Shown here: positions 16,737-25,864 of the stretch, one piece after another
Layout of the letters: each line of letters starts with the position of its first letter
Position numbering within the stretch: the first letter of the stretch is position 1
Assembly: GCA_964475415.1 (NCBI GenBank)
Contig: CAYYWZ010000025.1
Span: 1-49,423 of the forward strand
Direction of reading: 5' to 3'
Length of the DNA: 49,423 nucleotides
Source: CALCMJ01 sp964475415
GTDB lineage: Bacteria > Bacteroidota > Bacteroidia > Chitinophagales > Saprospiraceae
Position numbers and translations under genes: made by a program
Notes under the pieces: model-generated
Told to the model about the DNA's origin: nothing
The model's input: only the letters and a program-made list of their open reading frames with translations
The model's database searches: none

Positions 16737-19700
16737 GTGAAATATACGTCTAAATATCCTTTGACAAATACTCAATTCCTGCTGTGGGCAGGGCAACAAC
16801 TCCATAAGTCAACTCCATTATATAACATGATCTTTACCTTAAAGATCAATGGAGCATTAAAGGTAGATGTCTTTAGAAAATCCCTGCAATCTATTATTGA
16901 GCAGGATGAGGTTTTGAGAACTTTTTTTTCTACAAATGAGGAGAATGCCCTAGAACAATATATTAGAGAAAGGGTAGAATTTGACCTTGATTTCATAGAT
17001 TATTCTCAGGATGTAGACAAAGATAAGAGCTATGAAAAATGGCTAGACGAAAGAAAATTAAAAATTTTAGATCTAGAAAATTGTCTGTTTGATTTTGCAT
17101 TAGTAAAATTATCAAAGACAAAATATATCTGGTATATTAATTTACATCATTTGATAAATGATGCTTGGTCTATTGCTTTATTGGCTACTAGAGTTAGTAA
17201 GATCTATGATGGATATATAAGTGGAAAAGAACAGAAGGTAAGCTTATATCCATTTAGTGATTTCGTAGATTATGCAGTTAACAATAAGAGAGATAATAAG
17301 AATGAATTCTGGGATGGGATAGGGAGGCTTATACCTGAAGCACCAAAATTATATGGCTGTAAAAACTACAGTAGTACCAAATCAAAAAGAATAAAAATTC
17401 ACTTAAGTGCAGAGAAGACTAATCGACTTTTAGAAATAGTTAATGAGCCTGATGTAAAAAGTTTTTCAGAGCATCTAAGTATTTTTAATATATTTTCCTT
17501 GTCTTTATTTTTATGGATGTATAAGGTGAGTGGACAAAATCGATTAGCCATAAACACGCCTGCGCATAATAGGTCGAGCTTAGTTTTTAAGAATACCTCG
17601 GGAATATTTATCGAGATGTTTCCTTTATTGCTTAACATAGAAGAAGAGGATACAATAGGAAGTCTATTGCAGCAGCTTAAGACATCAACCTTAGAAAGTC
17701 TTAAGAATCAGAGTCCTGGTGCTATACCACAAGAGATAAATAGAAAGGTCAATGTGGTATTAAATTATGTAAACTCCTACTTTGATGATTTTGCGTCTTT
17801 TCCTACTGAGGTAGATTGGGTACACCCTGACCATGCGGATTCTAATCATGCTATTAGACTTCAGGTTACAAGGCTAAAAAAAGATAAGCCTATAGATCTA
17901 TATTTCGATATTAATGCCACATACTTTGATGGTATAGATTGGGAAAATATTCCTAGACATTTTATTAATGTTTTTGAAAGTGTTTTGCAAAATAGATCTA
18001 AGAAATTATCCTCTGTTTCTATAGCCAACAATGAGGAGAGATCTGCATTAAATAGTCTAGTAAATACAACTAAGATTTCTAAGTCTTCGGAGCCTAGTTG
18101 CGAAAATATCTATAATGTAATAGAATCTGCAATGCTTAGTAGTAGTGTGGAAACTGCTATTCTATTTGAAGAAAACGAGATTAGCTATAAAGAGCTAGAA
18201 CGTCAGGTAAATACCTATGTCAAGGTCTTAGAAGAGAACGGTGTCGGAAAAGGAGACACTATTAGTGTGTACCTTAAACGTTCTCCTGAATTCATTTGTG
18301 GAATTTTAGCCATTTGGAAATTAGGTGCTTGTTTTGTTCCTATTGCTAGTGATTATCCAGCTAGAAGAGTCTCCTTTATATATGATGATTCAGATTCTAA
18401 ACTGATGCTTAGTAGTAAGGATTTAGTTGATAATGTTGACACGAGTAAGACTAAATGTTTGGTTGTAGAACAAATAGAACAAACTGATATTAGGGATACT
18501 AAGAAAGCCGCAGCTAATAAGATAGCTTATGTAATGTACACCTCAGGAACTACCGGAAAACCTAAAGGGGTAAAAGTATCTCATGATGCACTTTACAATT
18601 ACTTATCTTGGGCTAAAGAAAATTACATAGGCGATCAGAAATATTCGATCCCTTTCTTCAGTTCTATAGGGTTTGACTTAACGATAACCTCTTTCTTGCT
18701 TCCTTTTATTAGTGGTAACAAATCTGTAATCTACAAGGAAAAAGATCAAGGTCCTGACTTAGCAGTCTTAAGAGTAATTAATGATAATAAATGTAACTTT
18801 ATAAAGTTGACTCCTTCGCACCTGAGGTTAATAGAGCATGATGATAATAGTTCTAGTCTTATCTCAAAAATGATTGTTGGAGGAGAAAATTTTACTTCTC
18901 AATTAGCATCGAATATAACATCTAATTTTTCTAAAGACCTAAAGATATATAATGAATATGGCCCTACAGAAGCTACAGTTGGCTGTATAGTTCACGAGTT
19001 TTCTTCCGAAGATCTAGGTGATAATGTTTCTATAGGCAGACCTATTAATAATATGCAAGCCTATATTGTAGATGCAGGTTTGAATATAGTTCCTCAGGGA
19101 GTTATAGGAGAATTACTATTGTCGGGAAGAGGTTTGTCAGAAGGCTATCTAAATAGACCAGAATTAACTGCATCTAAATTTGTTACAAACCATCCAGAGA
19201 TAGAAGGCAGATTATATAGAACTGGAGATCTAGCTCGTATCGATCTTGAGGGTAAAATAGATTATTTCGGTAGGATAGATAATCAAGTAAAGTTGAATGG
19301 GCGTAGAATAGAACTGGATGAGATCCAAGAAAACATAAGAAATTTAGAACCGATCAGTGATGCAGTGGTAACCCTAAATAAGGGGAATAGATTTGTAGAA
19401 AGTGATCATGATTGTAAAAAGTGTGGACTACCTTCTAATTATCCTAACATTGAATTTAATGAAGATGGAGTTTGTGGTCTTTGCCTTTCTTTTGATAGTT
19501 ATCAGGAAAGAACAAGTAAGTATTTTAGAAATCTTGGACTATTAGATAAAATGTTTACTAATCTAAATCCTGAAAGAGAATATGATTGTATAGCATTACT
19601 TAGTGGTGGAAAAGATAGTACCTATGCTCTGGCAAAACTAATAGAAAAAGGATTAAAGGTGTTGGCGTTTACCCTTGATAATGGGTATATATCTAGCCAA

Positions 19701-20849
19701 GCAATTGATAATGTAAAAAGAGTTGTAAAAGAGTTAGGTGTAGATCATGTTTTTGGTTCTACAGAGCATATGAACGAAATATTTGTAGATAGTTTAAAAA
19801 CGCATTGCAACGTATGCAACGGTTGTTTTAAGACGATCTATACCCTAAGTATGAAAATAGCGCTAGAAAAGAAAATACCATATATTGTTACAGGATTGTC
19901 TAGAGGACAGTTTTTTGAGACTAGACTTACAGAAGAGCTTTTTTGGAATGATGATCTAGATATAAAATCTATAGATGACACTATATTGACAGCAAGGAAA
20001 TCATATCATAAGGTAGATGATGCAGTTAAGCGCTTGCTAGATGTATCCATTTTTGAAGATGATAAGGTTTTTGAATCTGTAAGATTTATCGATTTCTATA
20101 GATATACTGATGTTAGTCTTGGTGAGATGTATGATTACCTAGACAATAGGTTGCCTTGGATAAGGCCCACAGATACAGGGAGGTCTACTAATTGCTTAAT
20201 TAACCAATTAGGAATATACGTACACAAAGCTCAGAAAGGATATAGTAATTATGCCTTCCCTTACAGCTGGGATGTAAGATTAGGACACAAGACGAGAGAA
20301 GAGTCACTGGATGAAATTAATGAGGAGATAGACGAAACGGAGGTAAAGAAGATGATGGATGAGATAGGCTATAGAATGGAGGATGTCAATACTGACAGAA
20401 TAGTGGCCTATTATAAAGGAGAAAAAATAAAAGAGACAGAGCTAAGAAATGAACTAGCTAAGGAACTTCCAGAGTATATGATTCCTAGTTTATTCATTCA
20501 TGTAGATAATATTCCCATAAATTCTAATGGAAAAGTAGACTATAAAAAATTGAATACTTATAATCAAGAAGTATTAAGCGAAACTGAATATAAAGCTCCT
20601 CAAGGTGAGATAGAAGAAGTCGTACACCGCATTTGGTCCGAGGTGCTGAACTTGAATAAAATCAGTACACTTGATGATTTTTTGCAGTTAGGCGGGACTT
20701 CACTTTCAGCTATAAGAATTGTTAGTAGAATTGCTGAGCAAATAGAATTTGAAATAGGAGTGGATAAAGTTTTTGAATTTCCGACGATCGAATTACTCTC
20801 TAAGGAGATTGAAAATTCTATATTAGCTATTTTAGATGGCTCAGTATAG
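16737..20849 (+). CDS. NRPS-2: C-A-T with a PP-loop ATPase inserted in the A domain
   Basis: A 1370-residue synthetase. Condensation domain about 5-430 (His137-His138...Asp142, LHHLINDAWS). Adenylation N-part about 455-870 (YTSGTTGKPKG from Tyr601, NEYGPTE from Asn739, A8 GRIDNQVKLNG from 845). An insertion of about 340 residues follows (about 875-1215), then the end of the A domain (LPEYMIP from 1244, NGKVDYK with Lys1266) and a carrier (Ser1322 in LGGTSLSA). The insertion has a zinc-ribbon pattern (Cys893, 896, 913, 916), the PP-loop SGGKDST (956-962) and a CNVCNGC cluster (Cys1024, 1027, 1030). This resembles N-acetyl sugar amidotransferases of the WbpG/PseA group. The A-domain code read against GrsA is DLTKIGEVGK, one residue from a standard Asn code. 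Short spacing on both sides puts it in one operon with the carrier and the glycosyltransferase. Confidence 0.95.
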   Translation: MKYTSKYPLTNTQFLLWAGQQLHKSTPLYNMIFTLKINGALKVDVFRKSLQSIIEQDEVLRTFFSTNEENALEQYIRERVEFDLDFIDYSQDVDKDKSYEKWLDERKLKILDLENCLFDFALVKLSKTKYIWYINLHHLINDAWSIALLATRVSKIYDGYISGKEQKVSLYPFSDFVDYAVNNKRDNKNEFWDGIGRLIPEAPKLYGCKNYSSTKSKRIKIHLSAEKTNRLLEIVNEPDVKSFSEHLSIFNIFSLSLFLWMYKVSGQNRLAINTPAHNRSSLVFKNTSGIFIEMFPLLLNIEEEDTIGSLLQQLKTSTLESLKNQSPGAIPQEINRKVNVVLNYVNSYFDDFASFPTEVDWVHPDHADSNHAIRLQVTRLKKDKPIDLYFDINATYFDGIDWENIPRHFINVFESVLQNRSKKLSSVSIANNEERSALNSLVNTTKISKSSEPSCENIYNVIESAMLSSSVETAILFEENEISYKELERQVNTYVKVLEENGVGKGDTISVYLKRSPEFICGILAIWKLGACFVPIASDYPARRVSFIYDDSDSKLMLSSKDLVDNVDTSKTKCLVVEQIEQTDIRDTKKAAANKIAYVMYTSGTTGKPKGVKVSHDALYNYLSWAKENYIGDQKYSIPFFSSIGFDLTITSFLLPFISGNKSVIYKEKDQGPDLAVLRVINDNKCNFIKLTPSHLRLIEHDDNSSSLISKMIVGGENFTSQLASNITSNFSKDLKIYNEYGPTEATVGCIVHEFSSEDLGDNVSIGRPINNMQAYIVDAGLNIVPQGVIGELLLSGRGLSEGYLNRPELTASKFVTNHPEIEGRLYRTGDLARIDLEGKIDYFGRIDNQVKLNGRRIELDEIQENIRNLEPISDAVVTLNKGNRFVESDHDCKKCGLPSNYPNIEFNEDGVCGLCLSFDSYQERTSKYFRNLGLLDKMFTNLNPEREYDCIALLSGGKDSTYALAKLIEKGLKVLAFTLDNGYISSQAIDNVKRVVKELGVDHVFGSTEHMNEIFVDSLKTHCNVCNGCFKTIYTLSMKIALEKKIPYIVTGLSRGQFFETRLTEELFWNDDLDIKSIDDTILTARKSYHKVDDAVKRLLDVSIFEDDKVFESVRFIDFYRYTDVSLGEMYDYLDNRLPWIRPTDTGRSTNCLINQLGIYVHKAQKGYSNYAFPYSWDVRLGHKTREESLDEINEEIDETEVKKMMDEIGYRMEDVNTDRIVAYYKGEKIKETELRNELAKELPEYMIPSLFIHVDNIPINSNGKVDYKKLNTYNQEVLSETEYKAPQGEIEEVVHRIWSEVLNLNKISTLDDFLQLGGTSLSAIRIVSRIAEQIEFEIGVDKVFEFPTIELLSKEIENSILAILDGSV

Positions 20850-20852
20850 TAT

Positions 20853-22166
20853 ATGGCTAAAATATTAATTCTTAGTTCTAACTTAAAAGGAATGACTTAT
20901 TCGAGTCTAGAGTTAGCCAGTAGACTTAATGAAATAGGTCATCAGATATTCTATACTAATAAATCTAAAATTGAAGATAAGGACCTCATTTCGCCAGCTA
21001 TAAAACAAGTTAATTTTCCAGCATCAAAAATAAAATTCAAGTTATCTTTTATTGAGAAATTAGCCTTAGCTATTTCTAGTTTAAGATCATCTACGACATC
21101 TGGTTTAGATTCTAAATTTGCAAGGTTTTTACAATTAGATAGAATAAGAGATAAACTTCTTGAGGTAGATCCAGATCTTGTAATAGTAGATATGGAATTG
21201 CATGAAGAAATATTGGTTTTAGATTACTTAGAAATCAATTTTGTTTTGCTGAGTCAGTGGTTCTCTATATGGGAAAATGAAAAGATTCCTCCTCCTAATA
21301 GTTTGCATATTCCTGATGGTAATCCCAACTTGATAAATTCACTCTGGAGAGATGAAATAGCTAAGAGGCTGAAAAATGAAAGGAACTCATCCATTAAGAA
21401 TTTAGGTATTACAAGAAAGAATCTACTATTCAAACTTGCTGCAGGACTTAAATTTCCAATAGAGGAGTGGATCTCAGGATTATGGCCCGGCCCATTTGTA
21501 TATAAGAGTTTTCCTGTATGGTCTATGACTAGTCCTGCTTTAGAATTTGATGGAACTAATAGAATAAATTATAAGGCTATCGGTCCTATGGTGAATCTAA
21601 ATAGAGAAAATATAAGTAAAGACCAGAAAAAAAAGGTAGAAAGTGTAACGGACTATGCCTGTAAAGAAGGGTATAAAATTATCTGTATGACAAGTACTAC
21701 TATGGTGAAGTCTGATAGTGGTATACTGGATAATATAATATCTATCGTGGAAAGAAACGAAAGTTGGGTGCTAGCTGCCAGAGTAGAAAAGAAAGTCGCT
21801 ACTTCCTGTAAAAGGGTATTCTTATTTGATTTTTTACCTCAAATAGAAATATTAAAAAATTCTGATTGTTGCATTCATCATGGAGGTATCCATACCATAA
21901 ATGAATGTATAGCCTTTGATGTGCCTATGATGGTTTTCCCTGGTAATCAGCATGATCAAAACAGTTGTGCTGCAAGAATAGAAAAGTCTGAAACAGGTAT
22001 AGTCTTGCAGCGAGATATTTCAGAATCGGAAATAGAAAATAAGCTTAAATTGCTAATGAATACAGATATTTATAAGCACAATGTTGCCAGAATAAAAAAG
22101 CTAAATGCGCATAATAGATCTGAGGAATATCTTAAGAAATTAGTAGATGAAATATTAGCGATATGA
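20853..22166 (+). CDS. Family 1 (UGT-like) glycosyltransferase
   Basis: A 437-residue protein of the GT-B fold. The N-terminal half starts with the Rossmann strand KILILSSNLKG. The C-terminal half carries the donor-binding signature HHGGIHTINE (His342 onward) followed by FPGNQHDQ, typical of macrolide and natural-product glycosyltransferases using nucleotide sugars. It starts three bases after NRPS-2 and its stop overlaps the next start by 4 bp (ATGA), so it is firmly part of the operon. It probably glycosylates the peptide; the sugar cannot be predicted. No sugar-nucleotide biosynthesis genes are in the window, so a common cellular sugar nucleotide is likely. Family call is good, acceptor is inference. 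Confidence 0.88.
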   Translation: MAKILILSSNLKGMTYSSLELASRLNEIGHQIFYTNKSKIEDKDLISPAIKQVNFPASKIKFKLSFIEKLALAISSLRSSTTSGLDSKFARFLQLDRIRDKLLEVDPDLVIVDMELHEEILVLDYLEINFVLLSQWFSIWENEKIPPPNSLHIPDGNPNLINSLWRDEIAKRLKNERNSSIKNLGITRKNLLFKLAAGLKFPIEEWISGLWPGPFVYKSFPVWSMTSPALEFDGTNRINYKAIGPMVNLNRENISKDQKKKVESVTDYACKEGYKIICMTSTTMVKSDSGILDNIISIVERNESWVLAARVEKKVATSCKRVFLFDFLPQIEILKNSDCCIHHGGIHTINECIAFDVPMMVFPGNQHDQNSCAARIEKSETGIVLQRDISESEIENKLKLLMNTDIYKHNVARIKKLNAHNRSEEYLKKLVDEILAI

Positions 22167-23041
22167 GTAAGGATATAGACATGTTTTTATTGATCGGCTG
22201 TCAAAAAACAGGAACAACAAGTATATATGATATTCTTCTGAAGCATCCTGAACTGAACTTGGCCAACAAAAAAGAAACGAAGTTCTTTATCGATATGGAT
22301 CTCTATCGTAAAGGTATCAGCTACTACAATAATCATTATTTTGATAGTGATAATGGAAGTGCTAGATTAGATATAGATCCAGATCTGATCTTTGAACACG
22401 AAGGTGCTAAGAGGATTTATAATTCTTTTGGAAAGAAAGTGCAATTCATTGTTATTTTTAGAAACCCTGCTAAGAGAGCTTACTCTCAGTATCTCATGGA
22501 AGTCTATAGAAGTAAAGAAAATCTTTCCTTCCAAGATGCCATTATTGCAGAAGAGCAAAGAATTAATACTACTGAAGGTCGTGCTTTTAATGCATATCTA
22601 GAGAGAGGATATTATAGTAAGCAGTTAAAAGAATATTTAAAATACTTTCCGCTAGAGAATTTTAAATTTTATCTTTTTGAAAAAGATTTTATAGCAAGGA
22701 AAGAATGGCTATTTAAAGATTTGTTAGCTTATCTAAAGGTTGATCCAAATGTAAAGCTCGACATTAATTTAAAGAGAAATCCAAGACGGAAGGTAAAAAG
22801 TAAATTTGTTGATTTGCTTACCAAGCGTAATAAATTATTTTCTATTTTATTTGGGAGAATTATAGGCGGCGAATTAGGAAGAAGAATTAGACATAAAGTA
22901 TATGACTTAAATGCCATTACGGATAATATAGAGGAGATATCAGCACAGGAAATCACACAAATAAATAACAACTATTTCAAAGGGGATATTCTAAGGTTAG
23001 AAAAACTAATTAATAGAGACCTTTCTCATTGGTTGTTGTAA
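22163..23041 (+). CDS. PAPS-dependent sulfotransferase 2
   Basis: A 292-residue sulfotransferase of the same family as the one at 15608. The PAPS loop is GCQKTGTTSIY with Lys15, the 3'-phosphate motif is FRNPAKRAYSQY with Arg100 and Ser108. It overlaps the glycosyltransferase stop by four bases and ends three bases before the convergent dnaG stop, closing the cluster. Coupling to the glycosyltransferase suggests it may sulfate the attached sugar, leaving sulfotransferase 1 for the peptide, or the reverse. No signal peptide or membrane segment is seen, so it acts in the cytoplasm. Confidence 0.93.
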   Translation: MSKDIDMFLLIGCQKTGTTSIYDILLKHPELNLANKKETKFFIDMDLYRKGISYYNNHYFDSDNGSARLDIDPDLIFEHEGAKRIYNSFGKKVQFIVIFRNPAKRAYSQYLMEVYRSKENLSFQDAIIAEEQRINTTEGRAFNAYLERGYYSKQLKEYLKYFPLENFKFYLFEKDFIARKEWLFKDLLAYLKVDPNVKLDINLKRNPRRKVKSKFVDLLTKRNKLFSILFGRIIGGELGRRIRHKVYDLNAITDNIEEISAQEITQINNNYFKGDILRLEKLINRDLSHWLL

Positions 23042-23044
23042 AAC

Positions 23045-25003
23045 CTACTCTATAACCATATTCAATTCATCCGCCAGTTTCATTCTTTGTTCTTGGATCT
23101 GGTTAAAAGCTAGGATAGCGTGTTTGTAATCTTCTGAATCTTTGTCGATTTTTTCTATCTGTTCTTTTAGTAGCGCGATTACTTTCTTAATCTTTCTGAT
23201 CTTGAAACGTAGGATGGCTTGATAAGAATCCTTAAGCGCATTTTCTTCGGGTTTCTTTTGTGTCTGTAAGAATACACCTTTCTCTTCCCAGTTAGCATAT
23301 TCATAGGGTAGACTTAGAATGTCAACAGTAAATTTCCGTATTGCTTCTTCCTTGTGATTTAGAAAATATTCTTTCAGCGGAATATGATCTTCCTGCTGTA
23401 TGTGCTCATAGGCCTCATTTATAATTTGTCCGAAAATAGGCGTTTCGAAAAAGTCTTTGACATCTTCTATGTTATTATAGACATAGATAGGAACCTTTAC
23501 TTCTTCCTCTTCGGGATCAGCATCCTCGTCTTTTACAGAATCATCTCCATAGATGATAACCACTCGTGCTAGGTCTCTTTCTTGATAGAAATCTGCTGTT
23601 CGGAATTGCGGAGAAGTTTGTATGATCTGATCATCTGAACTTTTTTCAGCCTTCAATCTGTTCTCATCTGCTAGCGGAGGTCTGTATTGATTTTGAGCTT
23701 TTCTTTTGTTGGATTTTATTATTTTATCTAGCTCTAGGATCAGTTTTCTATCCTCTATTTTGAGATATTCAGAAGCTTCTTTGATATAGCTATCACGCTT
23801 GATATTGTCTTGTATCTTTGATATGCTTTCTAGGATATCTTTTATGGCTATAGATCTTTTGACAGGATCATTAGCAGTCTCTTCTAGGATGATATCCATT
23901 TTGAAAAAGATAAAATCCTTCTTATTGCTCTCTATGAAATCCAAAAATCCTTGGTAGCCTACTTTTGACATATAAGAATCTGGATCTTCATTTTCTGGAA
24001 GCATGACGATGAAGGTGTTCATATCATTTTCTAGCAAGAGATCTATCCCTCTCAGTGCAGCTTTGACACCCGCTTTATCACCATCATACAAGAGGGTAGC
24101 ATTAGGGGTGAAGCGCTTGATAAGTCTTATCTGCTCGTTGGTAAGAGAAGTGCCCGAGGAAGCTACTATATTTTGTATACCAGATTGGTACAAAGAAATA
24201 ACATCTGAGTATCCTTCTACAATATAACAATTGTCCTTAGATCGTATATGTTTTTTCGCAAGATGAATTCCATATAAGGTTTTTCTTTTGTTATATAGTT
24301 CTGTCTCCGGCGAGTTAATATACTTAGGTTGCTTCTTATTGTTGTCCAGTATCCTTCCACTGAAAGCTATTACTTTTCCTGATAGATTATGTATAGGAAA
24401 CATCACCCTTCCTCTGAAGAAATCATATCCCTTTTGTGAAGCTAGTCCCAGTTCCTGAAGCAGTTCTAATTTGTAGCCAGCCTTGGTCGCCTTATCTGTA
24501 AATGCTTTGCCATCAGAAAGTGCAAAGCCTAGTTTGAATTCTTCTATAGTTTTTTCTAGAAATCCACGTTCCTTGAAGTAACTGAAGCCGATAGCTTTGC
24601 CCTCGTGAGACTGGGTAAGATTTTCTACATAGTAGTCTAATGCATAATTGTTGATGATGTGTAAACTGTCTATCTTCCTCTTTTCTTCTAGATACTCTTC
24701 ATCATTTTGATGTGACTCTTCTAGCTCTATACTATACTTGCCCGCAAGAAATCTTATGGCGTCAGGGAAGCTCAGTTGCTCTTGTTCCATGATAAATTGA
24801 ACTGGACCACCACCTTCACCGCAACCAAAACACTTGTATATATTCTTAGCAGGAGATACCGTAAAAGAAGGAGTTTTCTCATCGTGAAAAGGACATAGCC
24901 CTAGTAGGTTTACACCTCTTCTTTTTAGATTGACATATTCCTCTATAACTTGATCCACCCTTGCGGCAGCTAATACTTCTTGTATAGATTTCTGAGATAT
25001 CAC
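23045..25003 (-). CDS. dnaG: DNA primase
   Basis: A 652-residue replicative primase that makes RNA primers for the replication fork. The zinc-binding domain shows Cys37, His40, Cys58 and Cys61 (CPFH...CFGC). The RNA polymerase domain follows, with EGYSDV and YDGDKAG marking the TOPRIM fold; the Ser in EGYSD replaces the more usual Met. The C-terminal third is helical with an acidic stretch (about 505-520), as expected of the helicase-binding end. The start is GTG at 25003, preserving the family N-terminus. It follows dapB by 48 bp on the same strand. Confidence 0.97.
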   Translation of the reverse strand: MISQKSIQEVLAAARVDQVIEEYVNLKRRGVNLLGLCPFHDEKTPSFTVSPAKNIYKCFGCGEGGGPVQFIMEQEQLSFPDAIRFLAGKYSIELEESHQNDEEYLEEKRKIDSLHIINNYALDYYVENLTQSHEGKAIGFSYFKERGFLEKTIEEFKLGFALSDGKAFTDKATKAGYKLELLQELGLASQKGYDFFRGRVMFPIHNLSGKVIAFSGRILDNNKKQPKYINSPETELYNKRKTLYGIHLAKKHIRSKDNCYIVEGYSDVISLYQSGIQNIVASSGTSLTNEQIRLIKRFTPNATLLYDGDKAGVKAALRGIDLLLENDMNTFIVMLPENEDPDSYMSKVGYQGFLDFIESNKKDFIFFKMDIILEETANDPVKRSIAIKDILESISKIQDNIKRDSYIKEASEYLKIEDRKLILELDKIIKSNKRKAQNQYRPPLADENRLKAEKSSDDQIIQTSPQFRTADFYQERDLARVVIIYGDDSVKDEDADPEEEEVKVPIYVYNNIEDVKDFFETPIFGQIINEAYEHIQQEDHIPLKEYFLNHKEEAIRKFTVDILSLPYEYANWEEKGVFLQTQKKPEENALKDSYQAILRFKIRKIKKVIALLKEQIEKIDKDSEDYKHAILAFNQIQEQRMKLADELNMVIE

Positions 25004-25051
25004 AACGTAAAGGTAAGGTATTTCTTAAGGATAATGAGATCCAATTAGATT

Positions 25052-25777
25052 TTAGATAGACTTTAAGGATAACATATCTTCCATAGTATAAACTCCTTTT
25101 TTGCCTTGTAGCCATGTCGCTGCTGATAAGGCTCCAATTGCAAATCCGAGTCTGCTTTTAGCGTTGTGCGTAATTCTTATATTATCTATGCCGCTATCAT
25201 AGTTGATCGCATGCGTACCATAAATATCAACTATTCTTTTAGCATCTATTTCTATGGTATCCTCTCCTTGATTAGCCTCTAATGACCAATTGTTGACTCT
25301 GTCCACCTTGTCTATAATCTGATCTGCTATACTTATTGCGGTACCACTCGGTGCATCCTTTTTCTTAGTATGATGTGTTTCTTCTATGCTTATCTCATAA
25401 TCCGGATAATCGTCCATTAGGCTGGCTAGCATCTTATTCAGTTGGAAAAATATATTTACACCTATACTGAAGTTAGAAGAATGAAATAAGCAGCCATTAT
25501 ATTGCTTTACCCATGCGCTTACCTGATCCTTTTTGTCATGCCATCCAGTTGTCCCAGCTACAACAGGAATGTTTTTTTCTAGTAGGCTTTTATAATTTTG
25601 TAATGCAGATTCTGGATGTGTAAACTCTATAGCACAGTCTACATCCTGAGCATTCATTTTTTCTAGATCACTTCTATTTTCTGCATCTATGATATAGGCT
25701 ATATGATGTTCTTTTTCTTTTGCTATTTGCTCTATTATTTTACCCATCCTTCCATAACCTATGATAGCTATATTCAT
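25052..25777 (-). CDS. dapB: 4-hydroxy-tetrahydrodipicolinate reductase
   Basis: A 241-residue NAD(P)H-dependent enzyme of lysine and diaminopimelate synthesis. It shows the nucleotide-binding GYGRMGK at residues 7-13, VAGTTGW near 73-79, and the catalytic and substrate segment ETHHTKKKDAPSGTA around His135-His136. The length is typical of Bacteroidota DapB, which is shorter than the E. coli enzyme. It lies upstream of dnaG and is probably co-transcribed with it. It is divergent from hemE with about 87 bp between the two starts. Confidence 0.97.
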   Translation of the reverse strand: MNIAIIGYGRMGKIIEQIAKEKEHHIAYIIDAENRSDLEKMNAQDVDCAIEFTHPESALQNYKSLLEKNIPVVAGTTGWHDKKDQVSAWVKQYNGCLFHSSNFSIGVNIFFQLNKMLASLMDDYPDYEISIEETHHTKKKDAPSGTAISIADQIIDKVDRVNNWSLEANQGEDTIEIDAKRIVDIYGTHAINYDSGIDNIRITHNAKSRLGFAIGALSAATWLQGKKGVYTMEDMLSLKSI

Positions 25778-25852
25778 TTTTTAAGTTGTTTTGGTTTTGT
25801 AAAATTTATGTCATTACTTAATTAGTCCTAATGTTTGAGAAAATTATCGTCT

Positions 25853-25860
25853 TATCTTTG
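25853..25860 (+). promoter_or_regulatory. Candidate -7 box of hemE, nearly abutting the start codon
   Basis: TATCTTTG matches TAnnTTTG and ends only four bases before the hemE ATG at 25865. If used, transcription would begin at or very near the start codon, giving a leaderless or near-leaderless message. Confidence 0.5.
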
Positions 25861-25864
25861 TTCT

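Noticed and set aside
25835..25864. TTG start giving a 352-residue HemE
   Set aside because: The extra ten residues are not family-like and the TTG lies upstream of the likely -7 box; the ATG at 25865 gives the standard N-terminus.
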